Of a DNA stretch of 64,000 nucleotides, positions 15,678 to 24,194 are shown piece after piece. The stretch lies in NCBI RefSeq assembly GCF_001005295.1, contig NZ_LBMK01000002.1, positions 547,594-611,593 on the forward strand, given 5' to 3'. The position numbers were made by a program, and so were the translations under genes. The notes under the pieces are model-generated. The model was not told the origin of the DNA. It ran no database searches and was given only the letters and a program-made list of their open reading frames with translations. Numbering within the stretch: position 1 is the first letter of the stretch; every line of letters begins with the position of its first letter. The stretch comes from Streptomyces yangpuensis. GTDB lineage: Bacteria > Actinomycetota > Actinomycetes > Streptomycetales > Streptomycetaceae.

Positions 15678-16838
15678 CTAGAACTTGTTGCGCGGGGTGA
15701 TGCCCAGGGACATGCCCGACAGGCCGCGTGCGCGGCCGCCCAGCTTGCCCGCGATCGTGCGCAGGGCCGCACCGGCCGGCGAGTCCGGGTCGGACAGGAC
15801 GACGGGCTTGCCCTCGTCGCCGCCCTCGCGCAGCCGGACGTCGATCGGGATCGAGCCGAGCACCGGCACCGTCGCGCCGACCGTCTTGGTCAGCCCGTCG
15901 GCGACCTTCTGGCCGCCGCCCGAGCCGAAGACGTCCACCATCTCGTCGCAGTGCGGGCACGGCAGGCCCGACATGTTCTCGACGACGCCGACGATCTTCT
16001 GGTGGGTCTGCACGGCGATCGAGCCGGCCCGCTCGGCCACCTCGGCCGCGGCCTGCTGCGGGGTGGTGACGACAAGGATCTCGGCGTTCGGCACGAGCTG
16101 GGCCACGGAGATCGCGATGTCACCCGTGCCCGGCGGCAGGTCCAGCAGGAGCACGTCCAGGTCGCCCCAGAAGACATCGGCGAGGAACTGCTGCAGGGCG
16201 CGGTGCAGCATCGGTCCGCGCCACACGACGGGCGCGTTGCCCGGGGTGAACATGCCGATGGAGATGACCTTCACGCCGTTCGCGGACGGCGGCATGATCA
16301 TGTTCTCGACCTGGGTGGGACGGCCGTCCACGCCCAGCATGCGCGGCACGCTGTGGCCGTAGATGTCCGCGTCGACCACGCCGACCTTCAGGCCGTCCGC
16401 CGCCATCGCCGCGGCCAGGTTGACCGTGACCGAGGACTTGCCTACGCCGCCCTTGCCGGAGGCGACCGCGTACACGCGGGTCAGCGAGCCCGGCTTGGCG
16501 AAGGGCACCTCGCGCTCGGCGGTGCCGCCGCGGAGCGTGGCCGCCAGGTCCTTGCGCTGCTCGTCGCTCATCACGTCGAGCGACACGCTGACCGAGGTGA
16601 CCCCGGCGACCTTCTCGACGGCCTCGGTGACGTTCTTGGTGATGGTCTCGCGCATGGGGCAGCCCGACACGGTCAGGTAGACCGTGACCGCGACCTCGCC
16701 GCCGTCGCCGATCTCCACCGATTTGACCATGCCGAGCTCGGTGATCGGCCGGTGGATCTCGGGGTCGTTCACCGTCGCCAGAGCGTCCAGGATCGCGTCC
16801 TGCTCAGGCACGGCGGCGGAGCTTGTGTCGGTAGCCAT
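15678..16838 (-). CDS. mrp: Mrp/NBP35-family Fe-S cluster carrier ATPase
   Basis: 386 residues. The N-terminal MIP18/DUF59 domain (1-105, D-P-E-I-H-R-P-I-T-E-L-G-M and S-G-C-P-M-R) is fused to a deviant-Walker P-loop ATPase, with S-G-K-G-G-V-G-K-S-S at 127-136. A C-P-H-C pair near 293 is the cluster-binding CxxC. It would scaffold or transfer Fe-S clusters, and clients such as WblC and AdnA are encoded in this window. ATG 16838. It is followed on the same strand, upstream in transcription, by the DUF1003/MgtE-N pair, as in Rv1229c-Rv1232c of M. tuberculosis. Confidence 0.93.
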   Translation of the reverse strand: MATDTSSAAVPEQDAILDALATVNDPEIHRPITELGMVKSVEIGDGGEVAVTVYLTVSGCPMRETITKNVTEAVEKVAGVTSVSVSLDVMSDEQRKDLAATLRGGTAEREVPFAKPGSLTRVYAVASGKGGVGKSSVTVNLAAAMAADGLKVGVVDADIYGHSVPRMLGVDGRPTQVENMIMPPSANGVKVISIGMFTPGNAPVVWRGPMLHRALQQFLADVFWGDLDVLLLDLPPGTGDIAISVAQLVPNAEILVVTTPQQAAAEVAERAGSIAVQTHQKIVGVVENMSGLPCPHCDEMVDVFGSGGGQKVADGLTKTVGATVPVLGSIPIDVRLREGGDEGKPVVLSDPDSPAGAALRTIAGKLGGRARGLSGMSLGITPRNKF

Positions 16839-16880
16839 GCCCCGATGGTACGGCTCGGTAGCACGGCTCAGGAAAGCCCG

Positions 16881-17561
16881 TCAGCGGTCGCCTTCATCAC
16901 GTTCCGCCGGGAATAGACGCCGCTCGTCCATCTCCTTGATCAGGTCCTGGAACTCCGACCTGATCCAGTCACGCGTGGCGACCTCGCCCAGGCCCATGCG
17001 CAGGGCCGCGATCTCCCTCGTCAGGTACTCGGTGTCGGCGATGGAGCGCTCGTTCTGCTTGCGGTCCTGCTCGTGCGTGACGCGGTCCCGGTCGTCCTGC
17101 CGGTTCTGCGCCAGCAGGATCAGCGGAGCGGCGTAGGAGGCCTGGAGCGACAGCATCAGCGTCAGGAAGATGAACGGGTACTTGTCGAACCGCAGGTTGT
17201 CCGGCGCGAAGACGTTCCACAGCACCCAGAGGATGATGACCAGCGTCATCCAGACGATGAACCGGCCCGTGCCCAGGAACCGCGCCACCCGCTCGGAGAG
17301 CCGTCCGAAGGCCTCCGGGTCGTATTCGGGCAGCAGGGACCGCCGCGGCGCCCGCGGCAGGTCCAGCCGGACCCGCGGGCGCGTCAGCGCGCTCGCCCCG
17401 GTCGGCGCGGACTTCCCCGCCCGCTCGCCGGAACGTTCCGCCGCCTCCGCCGCCTGCCCGTGCTCGCGCGCCGAGTGCAGCCGCGCCTGTTCGCGCCGCT
17501 CCCGGATCTGCTCACGGCGCCGCTCGCGCGACTGCTCGCCGCGCCCGCGCTCAGTGCCCAC
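16881..17561 (-). CDS. DUF1003 membrane protein
   Basis: 226 residues. A highly charged Arg/Glu-rich N-terminus (1-45) is followed by the DUF1003 core: two membrane helices (I-V-W-M-T-L-V-I-I-L-W-V-L-W-N and P-F-I-F-L-T-L-M-L-S-L-Q-A-S-Y-A-A-P-L-I-L-L-A-Q-N-R), then a charged helical C-terminus. The D-R-x-x-x-x-x-D/E-R pattern after the second helix is typical. The role is unknown. The start (GTG 17561) lies 11 nt inside the preceding MgtE-N gene, so the two are coupled; a function linked to Mg2+ or membrane sensing is inference from this pairing. Confidence 0.88.
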   Translation of the reverse strand: MGTERGRGEQSRERRREQIRERREQARLHSAREHGQAAEAAERSGERAGKSAPTGASALTRPRVRLDLPRAPRRSLLPEYDPEAFGRLSERVARFLGTGRFIVWMTLVIILWVLWNVFAPDNLRFDKYPFIFLTLMLSLQASYAAPLILLAQNRQDDRDRVTHEQDRKQNERSIADTEYLTREIAALRMGLGEVATRDWIRSEFQDLIKEMDERRLFPAERDEGDR

Positions 17562-18822
17562 GCAGAGCCTCCTGCGAGTGGAAGTCCGTCTCGCGCCAGT
17601 CGTCCGGCAGCAGGTGGTCCAGTACGTCGTCGACCGTCACCGCGCCCAGCAGCGACCCGCTCTCGTCGACCACCGGCACCGCCACCATGTTGTAGGCCGC
17701 CAGGTGCGTGGTGACCGCGGGCAGCGAGGCGTCGGGCCGCAGCGGCGGCAGGTCGGTGTCCACGATCGAGCTGACCAGGGTGAACGGGGGGTCCCGCAGC
17801 AGCCGCTGGAAATGCACCATGCCCAGGTACTTGCCCGTCGGCGTCTCGTCCGGCGGCCGGCACACGTACACCTGCGCCGCCAGCGCCGGCGACAGGTCCG
17901 CCTGCCGCACGCGGGCCAGCGCGTCCGCGACCGTCGCGTCCGGGCGCAGCACGATCGGCTCGGTGGTCATCAGACCGCCGGCGGTGTTCTCCTCGTAGGA
18001 CAGCAGGCGGCGCACATCGGCCGCGTCGTCGGGCTGCATCAGCGTCAGCAGCCGCTCCTTGTCGTCCTCCGGCAGTTCCGAGAGCAGGTCGGCTGCGTCG
18101 TCGGGGTCCATGGCCTCCAGGACGTCCGCGGCGCGTTCCTCCTTCAGCTTGCCGAGGATCTCCACCTGCTCGTCCTCGGGCAGCTCCTCCAGCACGTCCG
18201 CGAGCCGGTCGTCGTCGAGGGCGTTGGCCACCTCGGCGCGCCGCTTCGGCGTCAGGTGGTGCAGGACGTTCGCCACGTCCGCCGGGCGCATCTGCTCGAA
18301 GGTGGCGACCAGGCTCTCGGCGCCCTGCCCGTCCTCCTCCAGCGAGAAGCCCGTCACCGCCGACCACTCCACCGTCAGGGCCTCGCCGCGCCGGCGCAGC
18401 GCACCCGACTTGCCCTTGCGTACGAAGATCCGGTCGATCTCCCAGTCGCGGCGGGCCGGAAGCTGCTGGATGGCCACGTCCAGGACGGTGACCTCCTCGC
18501 CGCTGGAGACCAGCGTCACCCGCCGGTCCAGCAGCTCGCCCAGGACCAGCCGCTCGGTGGGGCGCTGCTCGAAGCGCCGCATGTTGATGACGCCGGTGGT
18601 GATGACCTGGCCGGACTCGACTCCGGTGACGCGGGTCATCGGCAGGAAGATCCGGCGCCGGCTGACCACCTCGACCACCAGGCCCAGCAGCCGCGGCGGG
18701 CGGCCGCCGACCCGGAGCATCGCGACGAGGTCGCGGACCCGGCCGACCTGGTCGCCGTTGGGATCGAAGACGGGCACACCCGACAGATGCGAGACGAAGA
18801 TCCGCGGGGCGCCTGCAACCAT
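17551..18822 (-). CDS. MgtE-N / PRC-barrel / CBS-pair protein without membrane channel
   Basis: 423 residues. Two PRC-barrel-like segments (about 1-170, with P-N-G-D-Q-V-G-R-V-R-D) are followed by the helical MgtE N-domain of repeated L-P-E-D-x motifs (~185-280). A CBS pair completes the protein (~285-423, T-T-E-P-I-V-L-R-P-D-A-T-V and V-P-V-V-D-E-S-G-S-L-L-G). These parts sense Mg2+ or nucleotides in true MgtE, but the channel helices are absent, so this is a cytosolic sensor rather than a transporter. ATG 18822 is preferred over 18846 because AGGAGG lies 7 nt before it. Confidence 0.88.
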   Translation of the reverse strand: MVAGAPRIFVSHLSGVPVFDPNGDQVGRVRDLVAMLRVGGRPPRLLGLVVEVVSRRRIFLPMTRVTGVESGQVITTGVINMRRFEQRPTERLVLGELLDRRVTLVSSGEEVTVLDVAIQQLPARRDWEIDRIFVRKGKSGALRRRGEALTVEWSAVTGFSLEEDGQGAESLVATFEQMRPADVANVLHHLTPKRRAEVANALDDDRLADVLEELPEDEQVEILGKLKEERAADVLEAMDPDDAADLLSELPEDDKERLLTLMQPDDAADVRRLLSYEENTAGGLMTTEPIVLRPDATVADALARVRQADLSPALAAQVYVCRPPDETPTGKYLGMVHFQRLLRDPPFTLVSSIVDTDLPPLRPDASLPAVTTHLAAYNMVAVPVVDESGSLLGAVTVDDVLDHLLPDDWRETDFHSQEALRGH

Positions 18823-19009
18823 CCGAGCGCCTCCTAGAGCGTTCATCGTGAGTCGTGCCGCCCCTCAGGCTAGCCCGTGCCCCGCGAAAGCGTCCTGGTG
18901 GGGAGGTCCGGCCGGGGCCCGGCGGAGCACGGGGAGCGGTCGCGGGCCGCGACACACGGGCGGGTACGCTGCCTGCTGCCCGCAGACGAACGACGAGAGG
19001 CACCTGCCC

Positions 19010-19801
19010 GTGACCGCCTACTTCCCCGCCGCGCGGCTGCGCCGGGCCGCCTTCATCGGTGTGCTGTGCGCGGGTCTCGCCGTGACCGGTACGGGTTGCG
19101 GGGACGACCCGGACGAGGGCACGAACGGCGTCGGCAAGCTCTCCGCCGAAAAGATCGAGGCGAAGGCGAAGGCGGCCGCGACCGAGGCCGACTCGGTGCA
19201 CCTGTCCGGCACGCTGGTGAGCGGCGGCAAGGCCTTCACCGTCGACATGCGGCTCAAGTCGGACGGCGGCTCCGGCGAGGTGAAGTCGAAGGAGGACACC
19301 TTCCAGCTGCTGCGCGTGGGCGAGCAGCTCTACCTGAAGGCCAGCGCGGCCTTCTGGGGCCAGACCGACTCGGCCGGCAAGCTCGGCGACAAGTACGTGA
19401 AGGTGCCCGAGGGCGACCCCTCCTACAAGCAGTTCCGCGGCTTCACCGACATGGACGTCCTGCTGGACGGGCTGCTCGGTCTGGAGGGCAAGCTCGCCAA
19501 GGGCTCCTACACCAAGGTCGGGCACACCCGCGCCGTCCAGGTCACGGCCGACGAGGGCAAGGGCGGCAAGCTCTCGGTGTCCCTGGAGGGGACCCCGTAC
19601 CCGCTGCTCATGGAGCGCGCCGGCGGGGCGGGCCGGGTGGAACTCGCCGAGTGGGGCAAACCGTTCCAGCTCGATCCGCCCGCGCAGGACCAGACGGTCG
19701 ACTACGGCAGCCAGCTGCCGACGACCAAGGGGGAGGGTGGCGAGCCCGCCCCGGCCCCCTCGAAGGGCTCGGGCCAGGGCGCGAACCCCACCAAGCCGTA
19801 G
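19010..19801 (+). CDS. Secreted lipoprotein, LppX/LprG-like candidate
   Basis: 263 residues. The N-terminal signal sequence ends at G-T-G-C, a non-ideal lipobox whose -3 position is Gly rather than Leu. The mature domain alternates strands typical of LppX/LprAFG-type lipid-binding folds: S-V-H-L-S-G-T-L, F-T-V-D-M-R-L-K, L-L-R-V-G-E-Q-L-Y-L-K. The tail (240-263) is Pro/Gly/Lys-rich. A role in envelope lipid handling or surface sensing is possible but unproven. GTG 19010 has GAGAGG 9 nt upstream. It is divergent from the MgtE-N gene. Confidence 0.75.
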   Translation: MTAYFPAARLRRAAFIGVLCAGLAVTGTGCGDDPDEGTNGVGKLSAEKIEAKAKAAATEADSVHLSGTLVSGGKAFTVDMRLKSDGGSGEVKSKEDTFQLLRVGEQLYLKASAAFWGQTDSAGKLGDKYVKVPEGDPSYKQFRGFTDMDVLLDGLLGLEGKLAKGSYTKVGHTRAVQVTADEGKGGKLSVSLEGTPYPLLMERAGGAGRVELAEWGKPFQLDPPAQDQTVDYGSQLPTTKGEGGEPAPAPSKGSGQGANPTKP

Positions 19802-19810
19802 GCCCTGCCG

Positions 19811-19835
19811 GCCCGCGGGGGCGTCAGCCCCGGGC
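19811..19835. terminator. Short hairpin between convergent genes
   Basis: GCCCGCGGGGGC (19811-19822) pairs with GCCCCGGGC (19827-19835), with a bulged C. It lies between the lipoprotein gene and the minus-strand hypothetical gene. Confidence 0.4.
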
Positions 19836-20339
19836 GGTCTTCTTCCGCTTCAGCAGGAGCTTCGGCAGGGCTGCCGGGACCGGGCGGCGGGTCGTCGCCG
19901 GGGAGCCCAGCGGGGCCGCGGCCAGCGAGCCGTCCGGCAGCTCGGCCCGTACCGACTCCGGCTCCAGCCGCAGCAGCCGGCACTCCCGCGCCCATCGCTC
20001 GGTCATCTCCTCGGAGTCCGGCGCGTTCAGCCGCTTGCCCTTGAGCTCGGCGACGGCCGCCTGCCACTCCTCGCCGCGGGGCGCCAGCTCGCGTACGGTC
20101 GCCGTCCAGGCCACCAGCCGGCCGCCCTTGTCCTTGCTCCGCACCGTCACCTCGGCGCCCGCGCCGTCCACCAGCCCCGGGAACGGCTGCTCGCCGGGCC
20201 CGTCGCCCAGTACGTGGGCCGCGCCGTCCACCCAGGCGTGCCACAGGGCGCGGTCGGCCCCGGCGCCGCGGACCCAGATCAGGCCGGACTTCTTGGTGGC
20301 CTCCTCGACGAGGGCCAGGTCGAGCGTGCTGAGAGTCAT
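19824..20339 (-). CDS. Conserved hypothetical protein
   Basis: 171 residues, predicted cytoplasmic. The N-terminal two thirds are mixed alpha/beta (L-I-W-V-R-G-A-G-A-D-R-A-L-W-H-A-W-V-D-G), with several Trp residues. The C-terminal 50 residues are basic and Pro-rich (L-P-K-L-L-L-K-R-K-K-T-A). No family recognised. ATG 20339 starts the conserved block; an in-frame extension to 20420 would run into corA. It is downstream of corA on the same strand, separated by a small hairpin. Confidence 0.72.
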   Translation of the reverse strand: MTLSTLDLALVEEATKKSGLIWVRGAGADRALWHAWVDGAAHVLGDGPGEQPFPGLVDGAGAEVTVRSKDKGGRLVAWTATVRELAPRGEEWQAAVAELKGKRLNAPDSEEMTERWARECRLLRLEPESVRAELPDGSLAAAPLGSPATTRRPVPAALPKLLLKRKKTARG

Positions 20340-20348
20340 GGGCACAGG

Positions 20349-20374
20349 GTAGGGGGTGCCCCCGCGCCCCCTAC
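20349..20374 (-). terminator. Hairpin at the corA stop codon
   Basis: GTAGGGGG (20349-20356) pairs with CCCCCTAC (20367-20374). The stem includes the corA TAG stop. It could attenuate read-through from corA into the next minus-strand gene. Confidence 0.5.
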
Positions 20375-21486
20375 AGCCAGCCGTGGCGGCGCAGCGCCCG
20401 GTGGATGGTGAAGCACGCACCGAAGATCGTCCCCATCACCATCGGGTAGCCGTACTCCCACCGGAGCTCGGGCATGTGGTCGAAGTTCATCCCGTACACC
20501 CCGCAGATCATCGTCGGCACGGCGATGATGGCCGCCCAGGAGGTGATCTTGCGCATGTCCTCGTTCTGCGCGACCGTCGCCTGCGCGAGGTTGGCCTGCA
20601 GGATGGAATTCAGGAGCTCGTCGAAGCCCACCACCTGCTCGTGCACCCGCGCGAGGTGGTCGGCGACGTCCCGGAAGTACTTCTGGATGTCCGGGTCCAC
20701 CAGCCGCATCGGCCGCTCGCTCAGCAGCTCCATCGGCCGCAGCAGCGGCGACACCGCCCGCTTGAACTCCAGCACCTCGCGCTTGAGCTGGTAGATCCGG
20801 CCCGCGTCGCCGCCGCGCGCACGGCCCTTGGCGGGCGCTGCGAAGACATCGCTCTCCACCTCGTCGATGTCGTCCTGCATCGCCGCCGCGACCGCGATGT
20901 AGCCGTCGACGACGTGGTCGGCGATGGAGTGCAGAACGGCCGAGGGGCCCTTCGACAGCAGTTCGGGGTCGTCCTGGAGACGGTGGCGCAGGCCCTTGAG
21001 GGAGCCCTGCCCGCCGTGCCGGACGGTGATGACGAAGTCGGGGCCGGTGAAACACATCACCTCGCCCGTCTCCACCACCTCGCTGGTGGCGGTCAGTTCG
21101 GCGTGCTCCACGTAGTGGATCGTCTTGAAGACGGTGAAGAGGGTGTCGTCGTACCGCTCCAGCTTCGGCCGCTGGTGCGCGTGCACCGCGTCCTCCACGG
21201 CCAGCGGGTGCAGTCCGAAGGTCGCGGCGATCCCCGCGAACTCGGCCTCCGTCGGCTCGTGCAGGCCGATCCAGGCGAAGCCGCCGTCCTCGCGGACCCG
21301 GCGGATCGCCTCACGGGGCGTCAGGCACGCGGGCCCCAGCACCCGTCGGCCGTCGCGGTACACGGCGCAGTCGACCACCGCGCTGCTCGCCGACGGGTCG
21401 CGGGTCGCGTCGTAGCCGGGCTGTACGGGAGTGGACTTGCGCAGGGACGGGCGGACGGCCGCACGCAGGTAGGGCAGCATCGACAT
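20371..21486 (-). CDS. corA: CorA-family Mg2+/Co2+ channel
   Basis: 371 residues. The large N-terminal cytoplasmic funnel domain is followed by a long stalk helix and two C-terminal membrane helices, with the signature Y-G-M-N-F (GMN at 332-334) in the pore loop. It would mediate magnesium uptake as a pentamer. ATG 21486 follows AAGGAG at the right spacing; the in-frame start 19 codons upstream was rejected. The neighbouring MgtE-N sensor and the long leader suggest Mg-responsive control. M. tuberculosis has corA (Rv1239c) in the matching region. Confidence 0.94.
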   Translation of the reverse strand: MSMLPYLRAAVRPSLRKSTPVQPGYDATRDPSASSAVVDCAVYRDGRRVLGPACLTPREAIRRVREDGGFAWIGLHEPTEAEFAGIAATFGLHPLAVEDAVHAHQRPKLERYDDTLFTVFKTIHYVEHAELTATSEVVETGEVMCFTGPDFVITVRHGGQGSLKGLRHRLQDDPELLSKGPSAVLHSIADHVVDGYIAVAAAMQDDIDEVESDVFAAPAKGRARGGDAGRIYQLKREVLEFKRAVSPLLRPMELLSERPMRLVDPDIQKYFRDVADHLARVHEQVVGFDELLNSILQANLAQATVAQNEDMRKITSWAAIIAVPTMICGVYGMNFDHMPELRWEYGYPMVMGTIFGACFTIHRALRRHGWL

Positions 21487-21862
21487 GGCAGGCTCCTTCG
21501 CACGCACGGCTGCGGACCGCACGGGTGGGAGACCCTCCGGCACCGCAGGCGGGCAGGCCCGGGCAGGCGGGAGGGAACAGGACGGGAGGACAACGTTCTG
21601 CCGTCGCTCTTCTACTGATCAGAAGATCACAGGGGGCGGGAAACGCCCGCCGGAGAAGCGGAAGAGCGATTGGTACTGCACGATCGACTTCGGTCCACCG
21701 CAGCCCCACCTCCTCCGGCCGGTCCCCCGTAGGGGACGTCCTGTCTCCGGGGCCTTGAAACAACGCTTCTGCGTGCGGCCCCGAACAGCTGTCAACACTA
21801 TCAGCCGACGGATGGTCAAGACCCGCCCTTTACCCGGCTGATACGAGTTCTATGCTCGTTTC
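21487..21862. promoter_or_regulatory. 376-nt divergent intergenic region / possible corA leader
   Basis: This gap between corA (minus) and the SUFU-domain gene (plus) holds no convincing ORF. Read on the minus strand it has several stable stem-loops, for example GTCCCC-TAC-GGGGAC near 21726-21740 and GGCGGGCG-TTT-CGCCCGCC-like pairing near 21637-21653. A TTGACA-like hexamer lies near 21788-21793. I could not match it to the M-box magnesium riboswitch consensus by eye. On the plus strand a TATGCT at 21851-21856 could be the -10 of a nearly leaderless promoter for the SUFU gene. Confidence 0.35.
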
Positions 21863-22447
21863 ATGGCAGAAATTCTGGCCCTCGTCGAGGCCCGGCTGCG
21901 CACCGCGTTCGGTGAACCCGACGCCCGCGCCGCCGTCACCTTCCTGGGCACCGACCGCATCGAGGTACTCCGTTTCGCCGAGGGCGACCTCGTGCGGTAC
22001 GCGACCCTCGGCATGTCCGCGAACCCGATGACCGATCCGACCGCCGTGCTCGCCGACCCCGTACGGGGCCCGCGCGCCGAACTGCTGCTGACCGTACGGG
22101 CAGGGCTGGCGGACACCGACAAACTGCTCAGGCCGCTCGCGGTGCTGGCAGCCTCCCCGCAGGTGGAGGGGCTGGTCGTGGCCCCCGGGGCCTCGCTCGA
22201 CGTGGGCGAGCCGCTGTGGGAGGGGGCGCCGTTCAGCTCCGTCCTCGTGGCGGAACCGGGCGGCCTGGTCGAGGACCTGGAGCTCGACGAGCCCATGGAG
22301 GCGGTGCGGTTCCTGCCGCTGCTGCCGATGACGGCGAACGAAGCGGCCTGGAAGCGGGTCCACGGCGCGGCCGCCCTCCAGGAGCGCTGGCTCGCGCGCG
22401 GAACGGACCTGCGGGACCCTCTGCGCAGCGCCGTCGCACTGGACTGA
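21863..22447 (+). CDS. Suppressor-of-fused (SUFU) domain protein
   Basis: 194 residues covering a single SUFU-like domain: V-E-A-R-L-R-T-A-F-G, then V-L-R-F-A-E-G-D-L-V-R-Y-A-T-L-G-M-S, R-A-E-L-L-L-T-V-R, and L-L-P-L-L-P-M-T-A-N-E. Bacterial SUFU-domain proteins are common in actinobacteria and sometimes act as immunity proteins to toxins, but no toxin gene is adjacent, so a housekeeping or unknown role is as likely. No signal or membrane segment. It probably forms an operon with the next two genes. Confidence 0.82.
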   Translation: MAEILALVEARLRTAFGEPDARAAVTFLGTDRIEVLRFAEGDLVRYATLGMSANPMTDPTAVLADPVRGPRAELLLTVRAGLADTDKLLRPLAVLAASPQVEGLVVAPGASLDVGEPLWEGAPFSSVLVAEPGGLVEDLELDEPMEAVRFLPLLPMTANEAAWKRVHGAAALQERWLARGTDLRDPLRSAVALD

Positions 22448-22507
22448 CAGCCCGGACGGGTGACCATGCCTTGACGGGCGGCCGGGCGGGGAGGAGCGTG
22501 GCTACCT

Positions 22508-23152
22508 ATGAGGGGTGAACCAACTTGCCCGAAGTGCGGTGGCCGGGTCAGGGCGCCCGGACTCTTCTCCGACTCCTGGCAGTGCGCGGTGCACGGCGCT
22601 GTCCACCCCCTGCAACCCGTGATCCCGCCGAGCGTGGAGGGTCTGGGCGTGGTCGTGCACCGGGCGCGGGTGCCGGTGTGGATGCCGTGGCCGCTGCCGC
22701 TCGGATGGCTGTTCACCGGGGTGGCGTCCGCCGGTGACGACCGCAGCGGGGGCCGGGCGACGGTGGTCGCCTGCTCGGGTCCCGGACCGGTGGGAGGCAT
22801 GGGGGAGCTGCTGCTGATCGCGGAGGAGCTGGGCGTCGGCCTGGGCGCCCGGTATGCGGGCATCGACGGCGTGGACCCCGGCCGGTCCATCAACATGGAC
22901 GGGCCGCCGCACACCAAGGTGGTCGCGGCGGGCCGGCCGACACCGCTGTGGAACGTCGGCGGCGGTCCGGACGACCGGGCCGTCTTCGCCGGCGAGGCGC
23001 GCGGCCTGTGGCTGTGGGCGATCGTCTGGCCGCAGCAGTCCGGCCTCCTGCTGTACGACGAGCTGGTCCTGACCGACCTGCGCGAGGGGGGTGCCGAGGT
23101 CGAACTCCTGCCCTGCGGGGCGCTGAGCCCGCGCATCCTGGGTCCCGTCTAG
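22508..23152 (+). CDS. DUF6758-like conserved Streptomyces protein with N-terminal zinc-ribbon
   Basis: 214 residues. The start M-R-G-E-P-T-C-P-K-C-G-G-R-V has a CxxC knuckle, and C26 with H29 (Q-C-A-V-H) could complete a zinc site. The rest is a globular domain with W-M-P-W-P-L-P-L-G-W-L-F-T-G and G-E-A-R-G-L-W-L-W-A-I-V-W-P. I recall this as the DUF6758 family, found beside a PHP-domain gene in Streptomyces. Function unknown. ATG 22508 has GGAGGAG upstream, rather distant. Confidence 0.8.
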   Translation: MRGEPTCPKCGGRVRAPGLFSDSWQCAVHGAVHPLQPVIPPSVEGLGVVVHRARVPVWMPWPLPLGWLFTGVASAGDDRSGGRATVVACSGPGPVGGMGELLLIAEELGVGLGARYAGIDGVDPGRSINMDGPPHTKVVAAGRPTPLWNVGGGPDDRAVFAGEARGLWLWAIVWPQQSGLLLYDELVLTDLREGGAEVELLPCGALSPRILGPV

Positions 23153-23254
23153 ATCACCGCGGCCGTCCGCAGGGAGATCCTTCCGGCGAAAGCGGACCTT
23201 CCGCCCGGTTATCCTGAGGTGTCCCCCCGTCCGTACGACCCATGGAGTTCGGCT

Positions 23255-24118
23255 GTGCGCATCGACCTGCACGCCCACTCCACGGCATCCGACGGTACGG
23301 ACACCCCCGCCGAGCTGGTGCGCAACGCCGCCGGCGCCGGGCTGGACGTGGTCGCGCTGACCGACCACGACACCGTGGGCGGGTACGGGGAGGCCCTCGC
23401 GGCGCTGCCCGCCGGACTGACGCTGGTGACCGGCGCCGAGCTGTCCTGCCGGCTCGACGGGACCGGCGTGCACATGCTCGCCTACCTCTTCGACCCCGAG
23501 GAGCCCGAGCTCGCCCGCGAGCGGGAACTCGTCCGGGACGACCGGGTCCCGCGGGCCCGGACCATGGTCGCAAAGCTGCGTGACCTCGGCGTGGACGTCA
23601 CCTGGGAGCAGGTGGCGCGGATCGCGGGGGACGGTTCGGTCGGGCGGCCGCACATCGCCACCGCCCTGGTCGAGCTGGGCGTCGTGGCCACCGTCTCGGA
23701 CGCCTTCACGCCGGACTGGCTCGCCGACGGCGGCCGCGCGTACGCCGAGAAGCACGAGCTCGACCCCTTCGACGCCGTACGCCTGGTCAGGGCGGCCGGC
23801 GGCGTCACCGTCCTCGCGCACCCCGCCGCGGTCAAGCGCGGCCGGTGCGTGCCGGAGTCCGCGATAGCCGAGCTGGCGGCCGCGGGCCTGGACGGCATCG
23901 AGGTGGACCACATGGACCACGACGCCGGCACCCGCGCGCGCCTGCGCGGTCTGGCGGCGGAGCTCGGGCTGCTCACCACCGGCTCCAGCGACTACCACGG
24001 CAGCCGCAAGACCTGCCGTCTGGGCGAGTACACGACCGACCCCGAGGTCTACGGCGAGATCACGCGCCGCGCGACCGGGGCCTTCCCGGTGCCCGGCGCC
24101 GGCGGACGCGAGCGCTGA
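23255..24118 (+). CDS. PHP-domain metal-dependent phosphoesterase
   Basis: 287 residues with the PHP motifs in order: D-L-H-A-H-S-T-A-S-D-G (3-13), L-T-D-H-D-T (~37-42), G-A-E-L-S (~64), H-P-A-A (~192), and G-S-S-D-Y-H-G (~246). It resembles YciV/RNase AM-type 3',5'-nucleotide phosphatases (TrpH), which remove phosphate from nucleotides or trim short RNAs. GTG 23255 has GGAG 7 nt upstream; an in-frame GTG at 23219 adds 12 unconserved residues. Confidence 0.9.
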   Translation: MRIDLHAHSTASDGTDTPAELVRNAAGAGLDVVALTDHDTVGGYGEALAALPAGLTLVTGAELSCRLDGTGVHMLAYLFDPEEPELARERELVRDDRVPRARTMVAKLRDLGVDVTWEQVARIAGDGSVGRPHIATALVELGVVATVSDAFTPDWLADGGRAYAEKHELDPFDAVRLVRAAGGVTVLAHPAAVKRGRCVPESAIAELAAAGLDGIEVDHMDHDAGTRARLRGLAAELGLLTTGSSDYHGSRKTCRLGEYTTDPEVYGEITRRATGAFPVPGAGGRER

Positions 24119-24194
24119 CCGGCCACTTCGCGGCCCGCTCGACCCGTCCCACACTTCTTCTTCGCGACACCCCTCTCTCCTGCAAGGCATCACT

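Noticed and set aside
21487..21790. M-box magnesium riboswitch before corA
   Set aside because: The conserved M-box core could not be matched by eye; kept only as an unassigned structured leader.
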